Below are positions 12,203 to 54,600 of a stretch of DNA of 64,000 nucleotides, piece by piece. Under the pieces are notes generated by a model. The model ran no database searches, was not told the DNA's origin, and worked only from the letters and a program-made list of their open reading frames with translations. The position numbers and the translations under genes were made by a program. Positions within the stretch are counted from its first letter, which is position 1, and every line of letters begins with the position of its first letter. This DNA comes from Lepidonotus clava (lineage: Eukaryota > Annelida > Polychaeta > Phyllodocida > Polynoidae), in NCBI GenBank assembly GCA_936440205.1, contig OW387150.1:14234152-14298151 (forward strand). The letters are read 5' to 3'.

Positions 12203-12599
12203 ATCCGGAGATGTGGGGGACAGCTATTGAAAATGAAGGAGAGAAGTAAGGGACAGGGAAGGGACTGACTGACAGAAGAACAGCCAACATGAAGGGGATT
12301 CAATAAAGGGACATCAGGAGACAAGAAGCTAAAGATGACAGGCAAGGGAGAACAAGGAGACAGGGAAGAGACAACAGGGGAGGCATGAGGTAGGATAAGG
12401 GACTGTATATACACACATGATGAGCAGAGGTACTCACTCTCAGAGAACTGAAATCACAGAGTGACCTTGACTTAGTTACAAAAGCCTCACTCAATATTTG
12501 TTTCCCTTTTCGTCCCTCCATATGGAGCCAGCCTTATCCATCCACAAACTGCGGACACGTGGTGGTTCCCACCCCTCCCCCACCGCGGGAAAGGCCCCG

Positions 12600-12815
12600 C
12601 GGTTATTGTCTTTGGCATATTTCATCTATGAAGAACTCCAAAAATCAAAGCATGTCAACATTAATTTGTTTATTGTGCTATTTATAGCCCGGCCAGCGAG
12701 GACTTCCCAGCCGGCCCATGATGCACCAGTAATGAAGCTAATTTGCATAAACGAGATTCTCGCTGATGTGTTGGAAATAGCTGCTGGCGGTGTTGACATG
12801 AAACAACCAATCAGA
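12600..12815. promoter_or_regulatory. Candidate enhancer/promoter with dense factor motifs
   Basis: In about 200 bases: TCF/LEF ATCAAAG (12644), FOX TGTTTAT (12667), SOX ATTGTG (12673), an exact MEF2 box CTATTTATAG (12678-12687), POU octamer ATTTGCAT (12741-12748) and CCAATCA (12807-12813). It lies next to CpG-rich sequence at 12560-12600 and 12830-12910. Motifs are direct; function is inference. Confidence 0.4.
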
Positions 12816-13826
12816 ATTAGCCGCGGCCTGTGAGCGTTATTTTTCTCTTTGTCGGCTACTTTGTCCGGGGCTGGGGCCGGCCTATTAAGACGAGGCGGTG
12901 ACTAGTCGGCCTCTGCTCCTCCCCTGCTGTCCTCTCCACACTCTCTCTTGTGACGCCCCTACCGCCACTCACTTTAGGCCGCCATTCACCTGGCGATTTT
13001 AGCGCGATTCCGCAGCGATTTTCAACGATTTTAATTATAGATGTAATTGGGTATAAGTCAGTAAACGGGTGTTATCATGGAATTCTGATTTCGACTAGGA
13101 AATATAATTGCATTTGTTAGCAAAAATTTATAGAAATTTAATTGTAATGACGAGTCGACGTTTTATCGCCTTATTCAATGACGGCTTCACTCACTTAATG
13201 TCTCACTCACTGCAAGTCGGCGGAAGTGCTTTGTCCAATAGCCAACTGACCGCCCAGCCCCCCCCCCCCCTCCAACCATCATCCCCCCACCTCCCTTTAC
13301 CTACCACTCAATCATAAATAGACCCTTTTTTCATCATCCTTCCCCCAAGAAAAGAAAAATGAGATGAAAAATAAGTTCGTCTTCGTAAAAAGGTTACCGA
13401 GGCGGGATGAATCTTACACATTGCCTCGAGAAGTGTACAAGCCTTACGAAGGACCAAGGAGTCCCCCCAACTACTGCTGGTCCCTCTCTGTCTCCAAATG
13501 AGAGCTGTCCCCTCCTCTCTCTTGCTCTCTCTCTGTTGACAAAGAACTTAAATCAAAAAGAGTGGGCACTCAGGGATCTGTCTGTCTCAGTGTCTGCAGC
13601 CCCTGTTGTAATCTACTGTTGCACCACCTGGATAATGGTACGATTAATTTTCGGTTGAAGATTGATCCTAGATTCACAGTTCCTAGCTTGACAAGAGGCC
13701 AACTTAGCTAACTATTGATTATTCCTATCCAAGTAATGGCTTGACTTTGGTCACAGCTCAATGGTGGTGATCATACCAGTAACTAAGGCAGTGATCATAT
13801 TAGTTCAAAAAAGGAGAGGTCATTCT

Positions 13827-14512
13827 CAGATTCAAATACGGTGTGCACAGTCTCTATATAAACTGAAAGTCTCTGTTTCTCAATCGTGGACACTGTTGCT
13901 TGTGTCACAGCAGCGTAGTGAGTGCACGTGGATCACTTCCTCAGTTGTGTCAACCGATAAGGCAGAAACTAATTTTATAATAATCATTCTCACGTGATAA
14001 GTGGTTGTTTTCTCAGATTCAAACAGAGCTAACAGTCTCTATATAAACTGAAAGTCGCTGTTTCTCAGCCATGGACACTGTTGTTTGTGTCACAGCAGAG
14101 TACTGAGTGCACGTGGATCACTTCCTCAGTTGTGTCAACCGATAAGGCAGAAACTAATTTTATAATAATCATTCTCAACTGATGAGTGGTTGCGTTCTCA
14201 GATTCAAACACAGAGTTCACAGTCTCTATACTAACAGTAAGTCTCTGTTTCTCAGCTGTGGACACCGTTGCCTGTGCTGCAGCGGAGTAGTGAGTGCACG
14301 ATGAGGCAGAAATTAAGTTTGTGATAATCATTCTCAGGTAGTTAGTTGTCATATTCAGATTCAAACACAGAGTTCACAGTCTCTATACTAACTGAAAGTC
14401 TCTGTTTCTCAGCTGTGGACACCGTTGCCAGTGCCGCAGCGGAGTAGTGAGTGCACGTTGATCACTTCCTCAGTTGTGTCAACCGATAAGGCAGAAATTG
14501 AGTTTGTGATGA
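13827..14512 (+). repeat. Tandem repeat, four units of about 155-187 bp
   Basis: Units start with CAGATTCAAA at 13827, 14014, 14199 and 14356. Full units share CACAGTCTCTATA, GTGAGTGCACGTGGATCACT and GTGTCAACCGATAAGG; unit 3 lacks an inner piece. Each full unit carries an E-box-like CACGTGG or close variant. Confidence 0.85.
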
Positions 14513-17500
14513 GAAATGTCACGAATGTGAGGTGGGTTTTTTGGCCGTTGCAGCGTACCAGTAAGTGGGCTTAGAATGGTGCAGACTGGTTGGTCTAGGA
14601 GCATTAATAGGTTAATAAAGAGGTCTACCGTCATTATTATTTTGTTGGTTGTAGGCCACTTCAAGTTGTCTTCCACTCCCATTTACATAATCTGCGAGGT
14701 GGTGTAGGAATTCGTCTTTCCGAAAAATAACAAATTATTATGACTGTTTAATAATAAAAATCCTTTAGAGATTTTTTTTCTTTTTAGAGTACGTTGTTGT
14801 TTTCTGCGGAATCTGATATCTACCATGTTAGTTAGTTATAGTTGGTCACCTAAAGGTTCATACAGCAGCGATGTGTGTGTGTGTGTGGGGGGGGGGGGGG
14901 TCATGTAGATGGATTATATTCTTGAGTGTGACTGACTTAGGGAGAAACAGTGTTAATCACGACTTTAAGACATTAGGGAACAGTTTCATTTGGGAGTATA
15001 CACTAACTAACAATGGATACGACGGACGTGTATAGAGAAGGATAAGGCATAATTAACGCTAATCCATGCTTAACCCTTCTTGAGAAATTACATAGATGAT
15101 TGGATAACTGATTAATTTTGATTGATTAATTTATTAATCTGTGTACATAAGGGCTTCTTTTAATGAAGTAGATTTGCTGAGAGTAAACACTTATGCAAAG
15201 AGACTTAACATTAAAGGGATAATTTGTCAGGACCAGGACTGTAATTTTATGAAAATTCGGATGTTTCCTTCACAGTGGTATAGGAACATTCTAAAATTTT
15301 CCTGAATGCAGAAATTATATGCAAAATTAATTGTATTAATTACATTTTAAATGGATTAAAAAAAGAAATACGAGATAGACCAGCGGCTTAAGTGCTCCTT
15401 TTCAGACTAAGGAAATGATAATTATATTCACCACAAGAAAACGATAGCGACAAATTTAGAAATGGCACTACGTGAACTACATGGTCATTGTATAGAGAGT
15501 TTTGAAGGAGTAAAGAAATGAGGTTTTCCCTTCAACCGCAAACCGCTATATCTGTCATGCTAAACGTGACCAGGCATAACTTAACCTGACTTCAGACTAT
15601 TAGGAAACCTTTTACCACGGGCTCTTTGTTGTGAGATGGTTGTTTTTTCTTCATCACAAAGTGTGCATGCAACCCTTGGCTAGAGTCGTTGCCCCAATCT
15701 TTTATTGTGGTTTGTATTTCGAACCAAAGTAAAGGTGGTTATTCTAACTGCAACCAACTCAGTTTTCAGGGAATGCTTACGCAAAGTGTATACATATATC
15801 CTATTACAACTTCACTAAGTATGACAATATACATAATTATTCCTTTGGAGATTTCCGATATCTTTGACAAAGAATAATTGGTACAACTTCTATAATGAAG
15901 GTATCATCTATCATTCTTTGTATTAACATTTTGTAATTTGCGATCGGGCTCAGATAGAAGCCTGAAACTTAATTAGTATTTTTGTGGGACGAATTTAAAT
16001 TTCATTCATTGCATTGCAGAAGTAATAATGCTTATAGTTATACCCATACAGTGATATTGAAGTCTTGAAGAAATTACAGTTGCCTTCTTGTTAATTGGGT
16101 TACCTTTCAGTCAACTTTGATAGTGTAGGATTATAGTCAACTTTGATATAACAGTGCAGGATTTCATGCGTGCATTAACACTGTGTAACGGTACCTCCCC
16201 TGCATACAATAAATCCAAAAGGCCTACTTAAAAAAGGCTAATAGCTAAAGAGCGATGGAAAAGTGGGTAGTGGTTCTAGTATTCACCAGAAACTCTTGAC
16301 TCCTACAGTAACACTATATCATTTTACATTGGTTCCAATTACTGATGTAGCTGGCATGTACCCAAGGTATTATTAGACGTCGCACACAATAATGGATCGG
16401 TTCTACCGTGGTCCTACTGGGCCAATCTATAACCCTGGATTGGCTACCACAGGTTTGATATAAACCATGGGCCACCCAAGATAGACCTGGGCTATGTTAC
16501 CACAAACGCATTCATTTTCGCGCATTAAACGCATTACTCTTAACGTGTAAAAAGATATGCGCATGAACAATAAAAAAAAAAGTTGTTGACAAATAGAAAT
16601 AACTGGAAATGCACAAAAATGTGACTGCTAAAAAAATAATAGTACAGGATGCAAAGGAATTTAGCTGTGCGAAAACTTGTAGGTTTACGGTATTGGCCGA
16701 ACCTGATTACCGTATACCCGCAGCTGCAGCTCATTACTAAGCCCCAAGCCGGGCGATAATAATGCTCGAAAACGTCCCGTCCGGCCACCAGCGTTCAATT
16801 AGCACCTGGGTGGCTGGGGTAGAGTACAATCTAGTACTGGAATCAAGTACAGGCTGCCAGGTCCTTAGAGTCCATGGGGAATCTCCTGCTGAGTGAGTGG
16901 GTTTGTGTATGTGTGTGTGTATTTTGCAATAGAGATTGTATGGAATAAATGGAGTGGAAATAACATGGGGCCATGCATGGCCAGCGACTTATGATTTGTG
17001 TATAGTGATATGTTTCTGGGTATATGGGTAATTACAATCCAATGCGGTATCATGATTTTTGCGATTCAAAATTGGCGTAAGGTTAATCACGTTGATATAA
17101 CACTCTCAGTTTGTACGCACGTGTATAATAAGTTTAACTAACCTCTTATTGACAGTGCTTTGGCAACAACAGGTTATGATCGCTTGAGAACACATGATTA
17201 TTGATAGTACGCTAAGAATTCCATAGTTTTATACAGAATGGTTATGATGCATACAATATCCCATGGTTCCATGGCTATAATATGCTTTTGTAGAGAGAAA
17301 ACAATTTGATATTGTAATGTTACTAGCGGATCAATAAAAGAGTAATTAATTTGAATACACTCAGATATGTAGTTTTAATGTATTTTTGAGTCAGTTCAGG
17401 ACTATAGACCAGATGGGATTTTACGAAGCAATAATTACTTCAAGTTCATGCCCCCAGTGGTAAAACTCAGAGGTCATCAACAGCCCTTACGAGGGGTAAA

Positions 17501-17989
17501 ACTGGGGTATGCTACCATCATTAATTCAAAAAGCAACAACCAAACAGATTGAATTACATATCTTGTCAGTTAGGAAATGTTGAATCCTAAAGTGATTTTA
17601 TAGGTTTTATAGTTTGTTTCCCTGTACGTGAAAGATAAGTTAATTAACATGATTTGTGTTCTTACAATGCGTAAAGCGTGAGTGCATTGGTCACTTTCAT
17701 GTGCACACCTATTCAAGTGAGTTTACAAGCATTATATGTCATTGATGCCCAGATAATCACAAAGTGTAGCTCCGAATTGTCTAATTGATATACTCTAATT
17801 GAAGGGTCGAAGGATAATTTTTTCTCCAAATAATTTGATGGGAATCCAACATTTTTTATTGAGATCTGAAAGTGGTACGGTAACGTGAAAAGATGTTGAC
17901 CGCCTTGAAGCAGTTTAGGAAAAAAAAAAAGATTTTCCAACGTACAATGACTTATTGAGACTCATATCCTTTATTTTGTGTGTTTTCAG
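14513..17989. other. Upstream region of DGK, no gene found
   Basis: Contains a TG/G run (14873-14900) and otherwise AT-rich sequence. The first coding exon of DGK was looked for here by its expected QLQ.Y ending and not seen. Confidence 0.35.
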
Positions 17990-45651
<27,662 letters not shown>

Positions 45652-48600
45652 TACCATGTAAGTGATGTGATAAGGACTATGGGATTCTTAGAAAGCCTCT
45701 GTTAGCATACTTTATCTCAAGTTTTACCAAGGTTTATCATTATGCAGATAACCTATTGAGTTCCTGCAATAAATAAAATGAAAATGTTTAAGAAGTAATG
45801 AAAATATTTTTAAAATACTAATATCATTAAAAATCACTAAATTGTCTGTTGTTTAGTATCTATGCAGTTCTTTAACTTCTTGGCGCTGCATCTTACCATG
45901 GATATATTATCTAACTGAGAGATATGTTACAATGAAATGTGCATAGAATGACAGAGGTAATTGTTTTAGAACAATCTGCAATCAGAAAACAGTTTTACAA
46001 TATACAACGGGAACAGTTTAAACTAAGTAGATTCATATTACTACATAACATCAGTACCCATAATACTTAACTTGTTTTTAACTTGTCTGTTATAATCGGT
46101 GTTTGCTGCTCTAACGTCTCCAGGTTGGGTATGATCCCTGATGCAGTCTGTCCACCTTCTCCTGCTACCAAACCTGCAGATCGTTTCACCCCTCTCACCG
46201 GTAGGGGGCAGCCCGGCCCCACCTCTACTAGACCACCACCTCACCACCTCCCACCACCACCACTACCACCTACCACCACAGAGTCAGCAGACCTCACAGC
46301 AGTCGGCCCCACCACCAGTAGACCTCACAGCAGTCGACAGAACAGTCACAGGAACAGACCCTGAAGTGGACTCTTTTTTTTTTAATTTCATTTTTTCTTC
46401 AAAGAATTTAGTCCACGGCTGACACCACTGCCCGGTGGCAGCCCTCTCCTCGTTCTCTTTTCACCCCTACGTCTTACAACGATGGACTCGTCTGCGCTCT
46501 ACAGAAATGGACTCGTCTGTGTGTCAGGATGATATGAGTGAGACCCTATTTGGGGGGTTTGTAATGTGTACATGTTTCCACACAGGTCTAAAGGTCAACT
46601 CGTGTCTTTTTCCACTTCATTTATTTTTCCTGTCAAGTTTTTCTGTGTAATTTTTGTAGTTTTCCTTTAAGATGTTTTGGGTTTGTTTTTCGGGATTTTA
46701 CCTTAGTGAGGGGAGGGAGTTTAGAAAATCTGTGGGTATGAAAATAATTGTTCTACCTTGGTTCATTGGTTTGTGTCAGTAAACGTTGGCCGCATCATCA
46801 TTATGTTGCTGATCGTGTGAAGTGTACTTTACTGATCATGTAAATTCTAAGATACTGATCATGTAAAGCTGTGTTACTAATCGTGTAAAGTCCCAAGTAG
46901 ACCGCAGTGGGTTCATCGAAGACTTTCGCTGTGCTATGATAAGTAGTCCAAGTTTTCCTTCATGGAAGTGTAGACAATATCTCATAGGACCTGTCTCATT
47001 ATCCCCCCAAAATGTGTTTCGTTAGAAAAGGGAACATTGAATTTGTGTGGTAGACTTTTGGATATTTATATACTTCGGATTATTTTTTCCAGTGTAGGTC
47101 AGTAGTGGCCGCAGCGTTATTCCAAAATATATTTAATTCTTCCCGACTGACTCTGTCCAAAGCAGAAGTGCAAAGTTTTTTCTTGTGGTTCGGGTAGATG
47201 TATTTTCCCATCTTAACAAAAACATGGTATCTTAGAGAGGGTGCTCAGCTATCGTAGTGAGAAAACTGTGGGGTCTTCCGACAAATGTTCACATGTTTTG
47301 GTTTGATTTCCTAACCGCACCAGTGATGTCTACATTGCCTTTTTTTCTTTGGTAGAAGTTTGGTAAGAATACGTGCATTTTGAAAAGCATGACTTTCAAG
47401 AACAATGCCTATTAAGATAAAACGATTTGTATCTAATTTGGAATCTAATTTGGAAGGGATATTTATATATAAGCAACACAACCTCATATATTGTTACAAC
47501 ACAGAGAAGTGTTATAGGACATGATAATGTTAGTGTTTAAAAACTTGCATGTATAAAACAAATTATATACCACAGACGGATACTTTGCAGGTCAAAGTTA
47601 TACATGTCTGATTTGGATACTTCAAAAATCTTTTTAGGGCAAATATATCATAGAATGAAATTGTTTAATGTGAAGCATGTTTTAAGACCGCTGGTCTGTT
47701 TTTTCCCTCGCCAGGCCTTTTTAGGGTTTTAGCCTTACCATTTAAAACATTAACAAAGCCATTCAAGTACACCATGAAGTATAACCAGCAACGAAAGCTT
47801 GATTCTGACAATTGTGGGTTAGCTCGAATTGTCAATTAGCTTGTTGTCAAGGTTTTTCCGCTGGAATTAGCTTGTCAAGGTTTTTCCGCTGGAAACCATA
47901 TATGTAACTCACTCATACCACCATTTTGTGGACTTGGCCCACTCCGATTCACCATTGCTGCGGGTTGCCAGCAGGCCTAAAGAAAACTACCCTCGAGCTA
48001 GCCACCCACTGGGCTTGAATACCCGGGTACTCGCTATCTCAAGCTTGAATGTGTCCTTTTTGAAGCTTTACTCCCTGAACTTGTGAAACCCTGACCTTTG
48101 ACCTTAGGACCTTGGAACCCCTTTGTAACCTTTGACCTTATTCTGGTATCTCAGGGTGATGCCTCGAAAAAAACAATCGTTTGTGTCCCGAGTCTGTTGA
48201 AGACTGTTCGCGAGCTGCTAGATTGTAGTACGTACTGGAGGATACGTCAGTGGACATACAAACTAAAAACCAACAGAAGTTTCTTCACAGTCACTTATAT
48301 ATTATAGTCAAACATTCTCTGGGTGCGAGCCACGACGATTTCTGTTACATACTATATTATAGGGGACCAGCTGGGGGTATCATCATGTATATTGTCATGG
48401 GAACTAGCAGATATAACTATATAACACAGTTCCATCATCATTCACGGTTAGGCGGGGTTGGGTATGGACGGAATATACATAACTGCTGTCCACTAGGAAA
48501 CTTCTGGGGCGTGTGATTTTTTTTCAGTGGGTTCTTGGCTGTAAACCAAAGTTCGGTGATTGAGGGTTGGGACGACCACCACGCAAAAGGGGCGGGGTCA

Positions 48601-51600
48601 TTCCAGGCCCACGGCTCTGTAATTATAAAATAAGTCCATGATAAGTATCCAGGTGTGGGGAAAACTAGATCCCAAAAAATCTAGGTAAAAAGTACCCAGA
48701 TCTGCAGAAAAAAACAACTTCATGTGGACTCAATTAATTAATTGATTGATTGATTAATGAATTGCGATGGTGAGAGTTTTGCGCCCTACCAGAAATGAGT
48801 TTCAACTCCAAGACGGAACTGGGTAATGCACAGACAAGACTTTGGGGGAAAAAACGGTGGCAAAGGATTTTCATGATTGATTTGACTCAGACAAGCGTAC
48901 GGCAGTAGGCGGTACCTTCCTCTACCAAAATGTGCGTGTGTGCAAATTCTCCGGTCTTCTCTCAGTATTGAAGGTTCGCGGCGTGCCAGCGGTTAGTGAC
49001 GTCATCAGGTCACATGGTATGGTCACCTGACCAGTGGCCTACGTACCGATATCTCAGCTTTCACGACAGCAAAATGTCCTTCAAATTTTGTGATTTCAGT
49101 CGTCAGAACGGCCGCCCCTTTGGGGTGGCCACCGTGTATGTATCTCAAGTAGCGTTAGGAGTGAACGATTTCACGATTCTGCTTTGATATAGCCAGTCTA
49201 TGTCACAGTAACTAAGACAATGTGATATATAGATAACATACTACTGTATAATACCAATGATAAGAATATAACAGAGAACACATTCAGCATTTATATTGTG
49301 AGCTAGTAGTCCAAGTGAGCGTCGCTTTCAGCTGTGTCACTTTTTCCATACTCGACAATACAATACGCCATATTACCGCTTTTCGTGCCTAGAGCTCAAC
49401 ATGTTTTTGACCTAGAACTAGACAGTATTGGAAGAACAGTCTTTTACGGTGATAACCTTTTGTACAACAATGCCTGTGACCAAATAATTTTTCTCCCCTC
49501 CCCTCCCCCCAAAAAAAACTAGACTCAGGGCGAGCCCGATGCTTCCCTCTCTTCTCCTTATGTGCCCTGATGGTCTTAAAGAAATGCGGAAAGAATTGCT
49601 AACTTCTATAGAATTCTACCCTGCTGCAACCAAATTTGGCATGTAAATGGTTCAAACTGAAAGCCCTTTTTTTCTTATCATTATTTTAACGTAAATGCTA
49701 TAAACCAGCTAATGGGACAATATTTAGATTTGGTAAAAGATTAAGAAAAAAAAACTATTTTTGTGCATTTGGATAATTTGGCCACCTTCTTTAAATTTTA
49801 CCAGGTACATCCCTTTCTTTTGTGTGTAATTTGAAAATACTTTCCATTCAAATTTTCTATCGTAAAGAATCTGTTGTATGCTAATCATGTTTGATTTGAT
49901 TTTGAACCCACGTCATGTATATTAGTTCACCATATTGCATTGAATAGTTTTGGAGTTGCCTTTTTCATGCCATTTTAAAATTGCAGCTGAGTGGTATTCT
50001 TATGGAAGATATAGCGTATCAGTCAGTCATGTTGCGCGCATACATTGCCTGCACTTACCGACAACTACAAAATGTTCGGTCCGTTGACCGACAACTACAA
50101 TGTGCGGTTCGTTGACTGACACGACGCGTGCAGTTGCCAGGCATCGCGCGCTTATTGCCTACCGCACTGTGCGGCAGACAGCCACACATTGTTATATACC
50201 TACCGCCATTGGATGATGACTTAACCAAAGTAGCATTGCTTAGCCAAATGCCACTACCATCAATGTGCTGCACACCGTGGAGAGATTCCTCCTCCAGTGT
50301 GAACCGCCCGCTCCGGGTGATCCTACGTCAATTCCCTCCGACTCCGGGGTGCCCTCCTGGCCTGTTGCTACACCGCTGGCATCGCGCGACACCGCCGTCA
50401 AACAAAAATGGATTCCGACGTCCTCAGCCTTGACAAAGTGATTTGCAAAAAAAAAGTCTTTTATTGATGTGTACATAATAGCCCTATATTTCTAGTGACA
50501 TAATGCCCGTCTGACCCTCGATAGCATAGGTCATTGGTCCATTTTTGTGTCCCGTTAGCCGATGGTGAACCAGTTTTTGGCTTCTTATATATAACTATAT
50601 ATAAATATATATATAAATATAAATATCTAGCCCTGTTATGGTGGCTTTTTGCATAATGGATCGTCCTTATTATGTAGAATCAAGAGTTTTAGAAGTAGTT
50701 AGTCTGTACAATGTGAAACCACCTTCGGGTAAACTCTTCAAGTGAGAGGTTGTAACCTACCAATGGTTAACTCCAGTCGTTATCAGAGATAAATTAGACC
50801 TCCTTGGCCCCCTTAGGACTATTTTACCACAGGCCAGTTGCCCGTTTTCACTTCACTGTTAATGATACTACACAACTAGTACATCGTACAGAGAGGCCGG
50901 AAAGGCCTAACGTTTAAAATAATTTTTTCATAAAAAGGGTTTAACTTCTGTTACATAACAGTGAATTCTACCATAGAAAACGGGTAAATTGGAAGACTAG
51001 TGGCGCTACCTGTTAACAAACTGTGTCAACAAGAAGCATACTTCTTCATAATAACGTATACTTGTTCCATATGATGATGATAATAATAATAATGATACTA
51101 CTAATCGCATCAAGACGAGCGTGTTACCCCACTGGAGATGGCTGTTGTTTTTTCTATCCCGTTTTGTTATCATCTTTAATGAAGACGACTTTGTATAGGC
51201 TCCTCACTATGACAACGCAATGTTTAGAAACATGTGGTTGTCACTGTTGTTATAATACTACTGGGAACGCCCCATTTGAGCGTTGGTTACTGTTTACTCG
51301 GCTTGTCTGCATAGATAGCATTAACTACTTAATATTTTAAACACACACACATATTAATTCGGGAGAAAAAAACAAGAATCTTGTGGCAAAGCATAGATGG
51401 TCCGTATGACCGACTCTGGTTCTAGGCTATTGGAATTCATTGTTGTTTATGTAGGTCTCAGAAAAACTGTCACATTGTGTATATTTTACTTTCTCATTAT
51501 AGTATTCTCATGAGGTCTTTTGATAACTTAGCACACCATCTCTTCTCATTCTCCAAGTCCGTGATGTACTTTGTTCCTCTTCTCTCATTTAAGGCACCAT

Positions 51601-54600
51601 CAATTCATCTATCCACACGTTTTACGTTTTTGTTTCGCAGGTTTCACGCATATCTGAAAAAAAATCGACCATCGATACAATTGAATTGGTTTGAGAGAAT
51701 CCTTCAAAATATCTTGTTAAGTAGTGATAGAAAAAATAATCGTTTTAACAGGGATGGACAAAAATAGGGAGAATATAGGGAAGATAATCGTTTGATTAAT
51801 GTCTAGGTGATTTTGGCATGCATATGGTATACTAAGTAGACTCTAGGTAGGTTGTCATTGTATGAGCCTGAGACTTGACTTGGGTAGGCATGATTTCACG
51901 TCCCTTTTTGATAGAAAGAAAAGAGAAAAACGTAAACGAATCGTCAGGACAAGCCTGGCCTCACCGTCAAAAGGCCAAACAAAAATACTTTGTGTTCAGG
52001 TATCCCGATCCATCCTAAATCCCTGCTTCATCCTTAGCTTTTTTAACGTAAAAAACTATTTTTCCCCAAAAGAATATTAAGATCTAATTAAAAAGACGTA
52101 TTTTTTAAAACAAAAAATAGCATGTATTGTATTAGAAAACGCATTTTAATGCTGAAGAGAAAATGCACACATTGCATTTATACATAAGTCATGTTTTTTT
52201 TTTCTTAAAACCTAACTTAAAAAACATACCCATCTACGCCAATTTCACATGATACCTGAACACAACTATTTTTTGGGGGACCTAACCTAAGCCTGCCGCT
52301 CTACCCAACCACACTACTCCTAACAGGTATGTGACACTCAATGGTGCAAAATTTTTATCTCAACCTTTCCTGTCAGAGCCTATGTGATTGAACCGGTTCT
52401 TGTTGCCATGGCAACGAGGATCTCCAGACTTCTTCGTTGCCATAGCAATGTCCTAGTTATTCCTACACATATTTTTCAAATGCTACCCACGGACGCATTT
52501 TATAAGCCAGCCGTCATGCTTAGGGTATATCAATTCCGTTGCCTCCGGATTTGTATACGAATTAGGTAAATTAAAGGTATTTGAAGAAAACTTTTAATGT
52601 AGAATGGTTTGGTCCGACAATATACTATTAGCGTATAAGTTTTAGATATTTGTAAAAATAATGTTGTAATTGGCATGGTGTATTTACGAGATGCCAAGAA
52701 AAGCCTAAGTTATGACAAACCTGTATATAGTGGGTACTGTATTATCAGACTTCACGGTAGCTTGTCAGACTAATCTGCTTCATTGTACCACAAATTGACC
52801 TGCATAAATTCGTAAACCAAGACTTCACATGTTTCATTAGTCATTTTGTGTCATTGTTAGGTATTGGTGCCAATGTTTTGAGAGGTATAATTCGATTGAA
52901 TAATCTTGTAAACTATTGACCATTTTAACTTTTAACCGCATTTCTCGGAAATGGAACTGTCGCCTGATACTTCACTTGTTGTCTGAAGTGACATGGTTTT
53001 GTAGATGTCCTCTTAACTTATTACCTTTTTGTTATTTACCATTCTCTCTTTTGTGTGTTAAGTAAAAATATTAAGAATTCTTAAAGTAGACGTCTTGGAC
53101 TTGGGCAACCAGCTGCAGTCGGAAGAAAAACTTATTTTCTTCTCACATGGTTTTCCTACGAATCTAGAAAGCATATGTGTTAATTGATTAAGATATTTCA
53201 AGCTTTTTCTATCTTTGCCCGTTCAATCAAGGTGACGGAAAAATGGATTTGGTTACTGTGAATCTGCAGGTTTTTGTAGAAAAGACATCGGGTTTGATTT
53301 AACAACCACCTGGCTTTACATTGCAATAATCAACATTGTACTTTGCTTTAAAACAAACATGGAAGCCAAAGAAGTGCCTATAATGTACTGCTACAACACT
53401 GAACGTCAATCTAGTTGCCCTCTATCATTATAAACAGATAAGATGGACTTAAAATCAGGTTCTGCCATTTTCTTAAATCAAGCTCTTTCTTACTTTTATG
53501 GCAAACGATTAACATATGATGCCCTTAGAGTTTCCCAGGCATAATGGTAAATTTGGTTATCAAGAAGAAATCAATTTCTCTCCAATGGCTCGTTTAGAAA
53601 TCTTGCCTCACAGCATCGTTCCATGCTGAGGATGTACATTTGTTTCTAAATCAAACCTTCATAGTATCAGGTATCACAAAATTTGTACTTTTAACAACAT
53701 TGATAATGATATTTTGATTGTCCAACTAGATTGACATATTTTACAGACTGCAGCCTTATATGCACCATGGAGGTAAAAAAACAAAGATAATCAAACAATT
53801 CAGGCATCCGTTTTATGCAAACACTCATTGTGATTGGTTGTCTGGATCCTAGCCAGGCCACGTGACCGAGAACACACTCTCTCATTGGCTGTCTATTTGC
53901 TGAGAATATAGAAGCCCTCCAACCGTCGGTTTCAAGCTTTGTAAAGATTCCTTGCGGTCGTCTTTTTCATTATTCTAGACACAAAAAAAATACAGCTCGT
54001 TTTTAGTGTTCCTTACTATGGGAGATATTCCCATGTCTCATGGTAGGAACTGTAGCTATGTCTCTCGAATACTGTAACATTTACTACGAGTTTGGTTGTT
54101 CTGATAGGCTGTATGGACTAACAAGAAATGTGTATTCCTTGTCCTTAACTAAACATGATACCAAATGGAAAAGGAATCTAGGTTGATTATTAACTTGTAT
54201 TGATTTTCTCGTTGACTGTCCGGAGCATCGACTCTTTCCGCGGAGTCGGCCAGATCTCATTCGTAAGCGTTCTTGTGCCTTTTAATACTTTTACTACTTT
54301 TTTTCTTATGCCAAGATCATCTTGTGGAGAAAGCATCCTACGGTAACGCCCCCTAGGGAGACGCGGACGTAGCTCGTGGGTCTTTTGTGTAAAAAAAAAG
54401 AAATAATGTGTAACTTATCATCTTGTTATTATTGAGTATCATATAGATATCAATTCACCAGTCATTGTCATATTTTATTGTGTTATTGACTTCACGTCAT
54501 GTATGTGGTGGACTATATCCCCTCATGGTATATTCTGAGCCCACATTCTTGTGACTTTTTTTCCCTGAAGATGGGTACGTTCAAGACTTATAAAGCTGGA

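Noticed and set aside
50128-50433. 101-codon GC-rich open frame
   Set aside because: No recognisable domain, no splice context; begins next to a local ~30-bp duplication (50057-50119).
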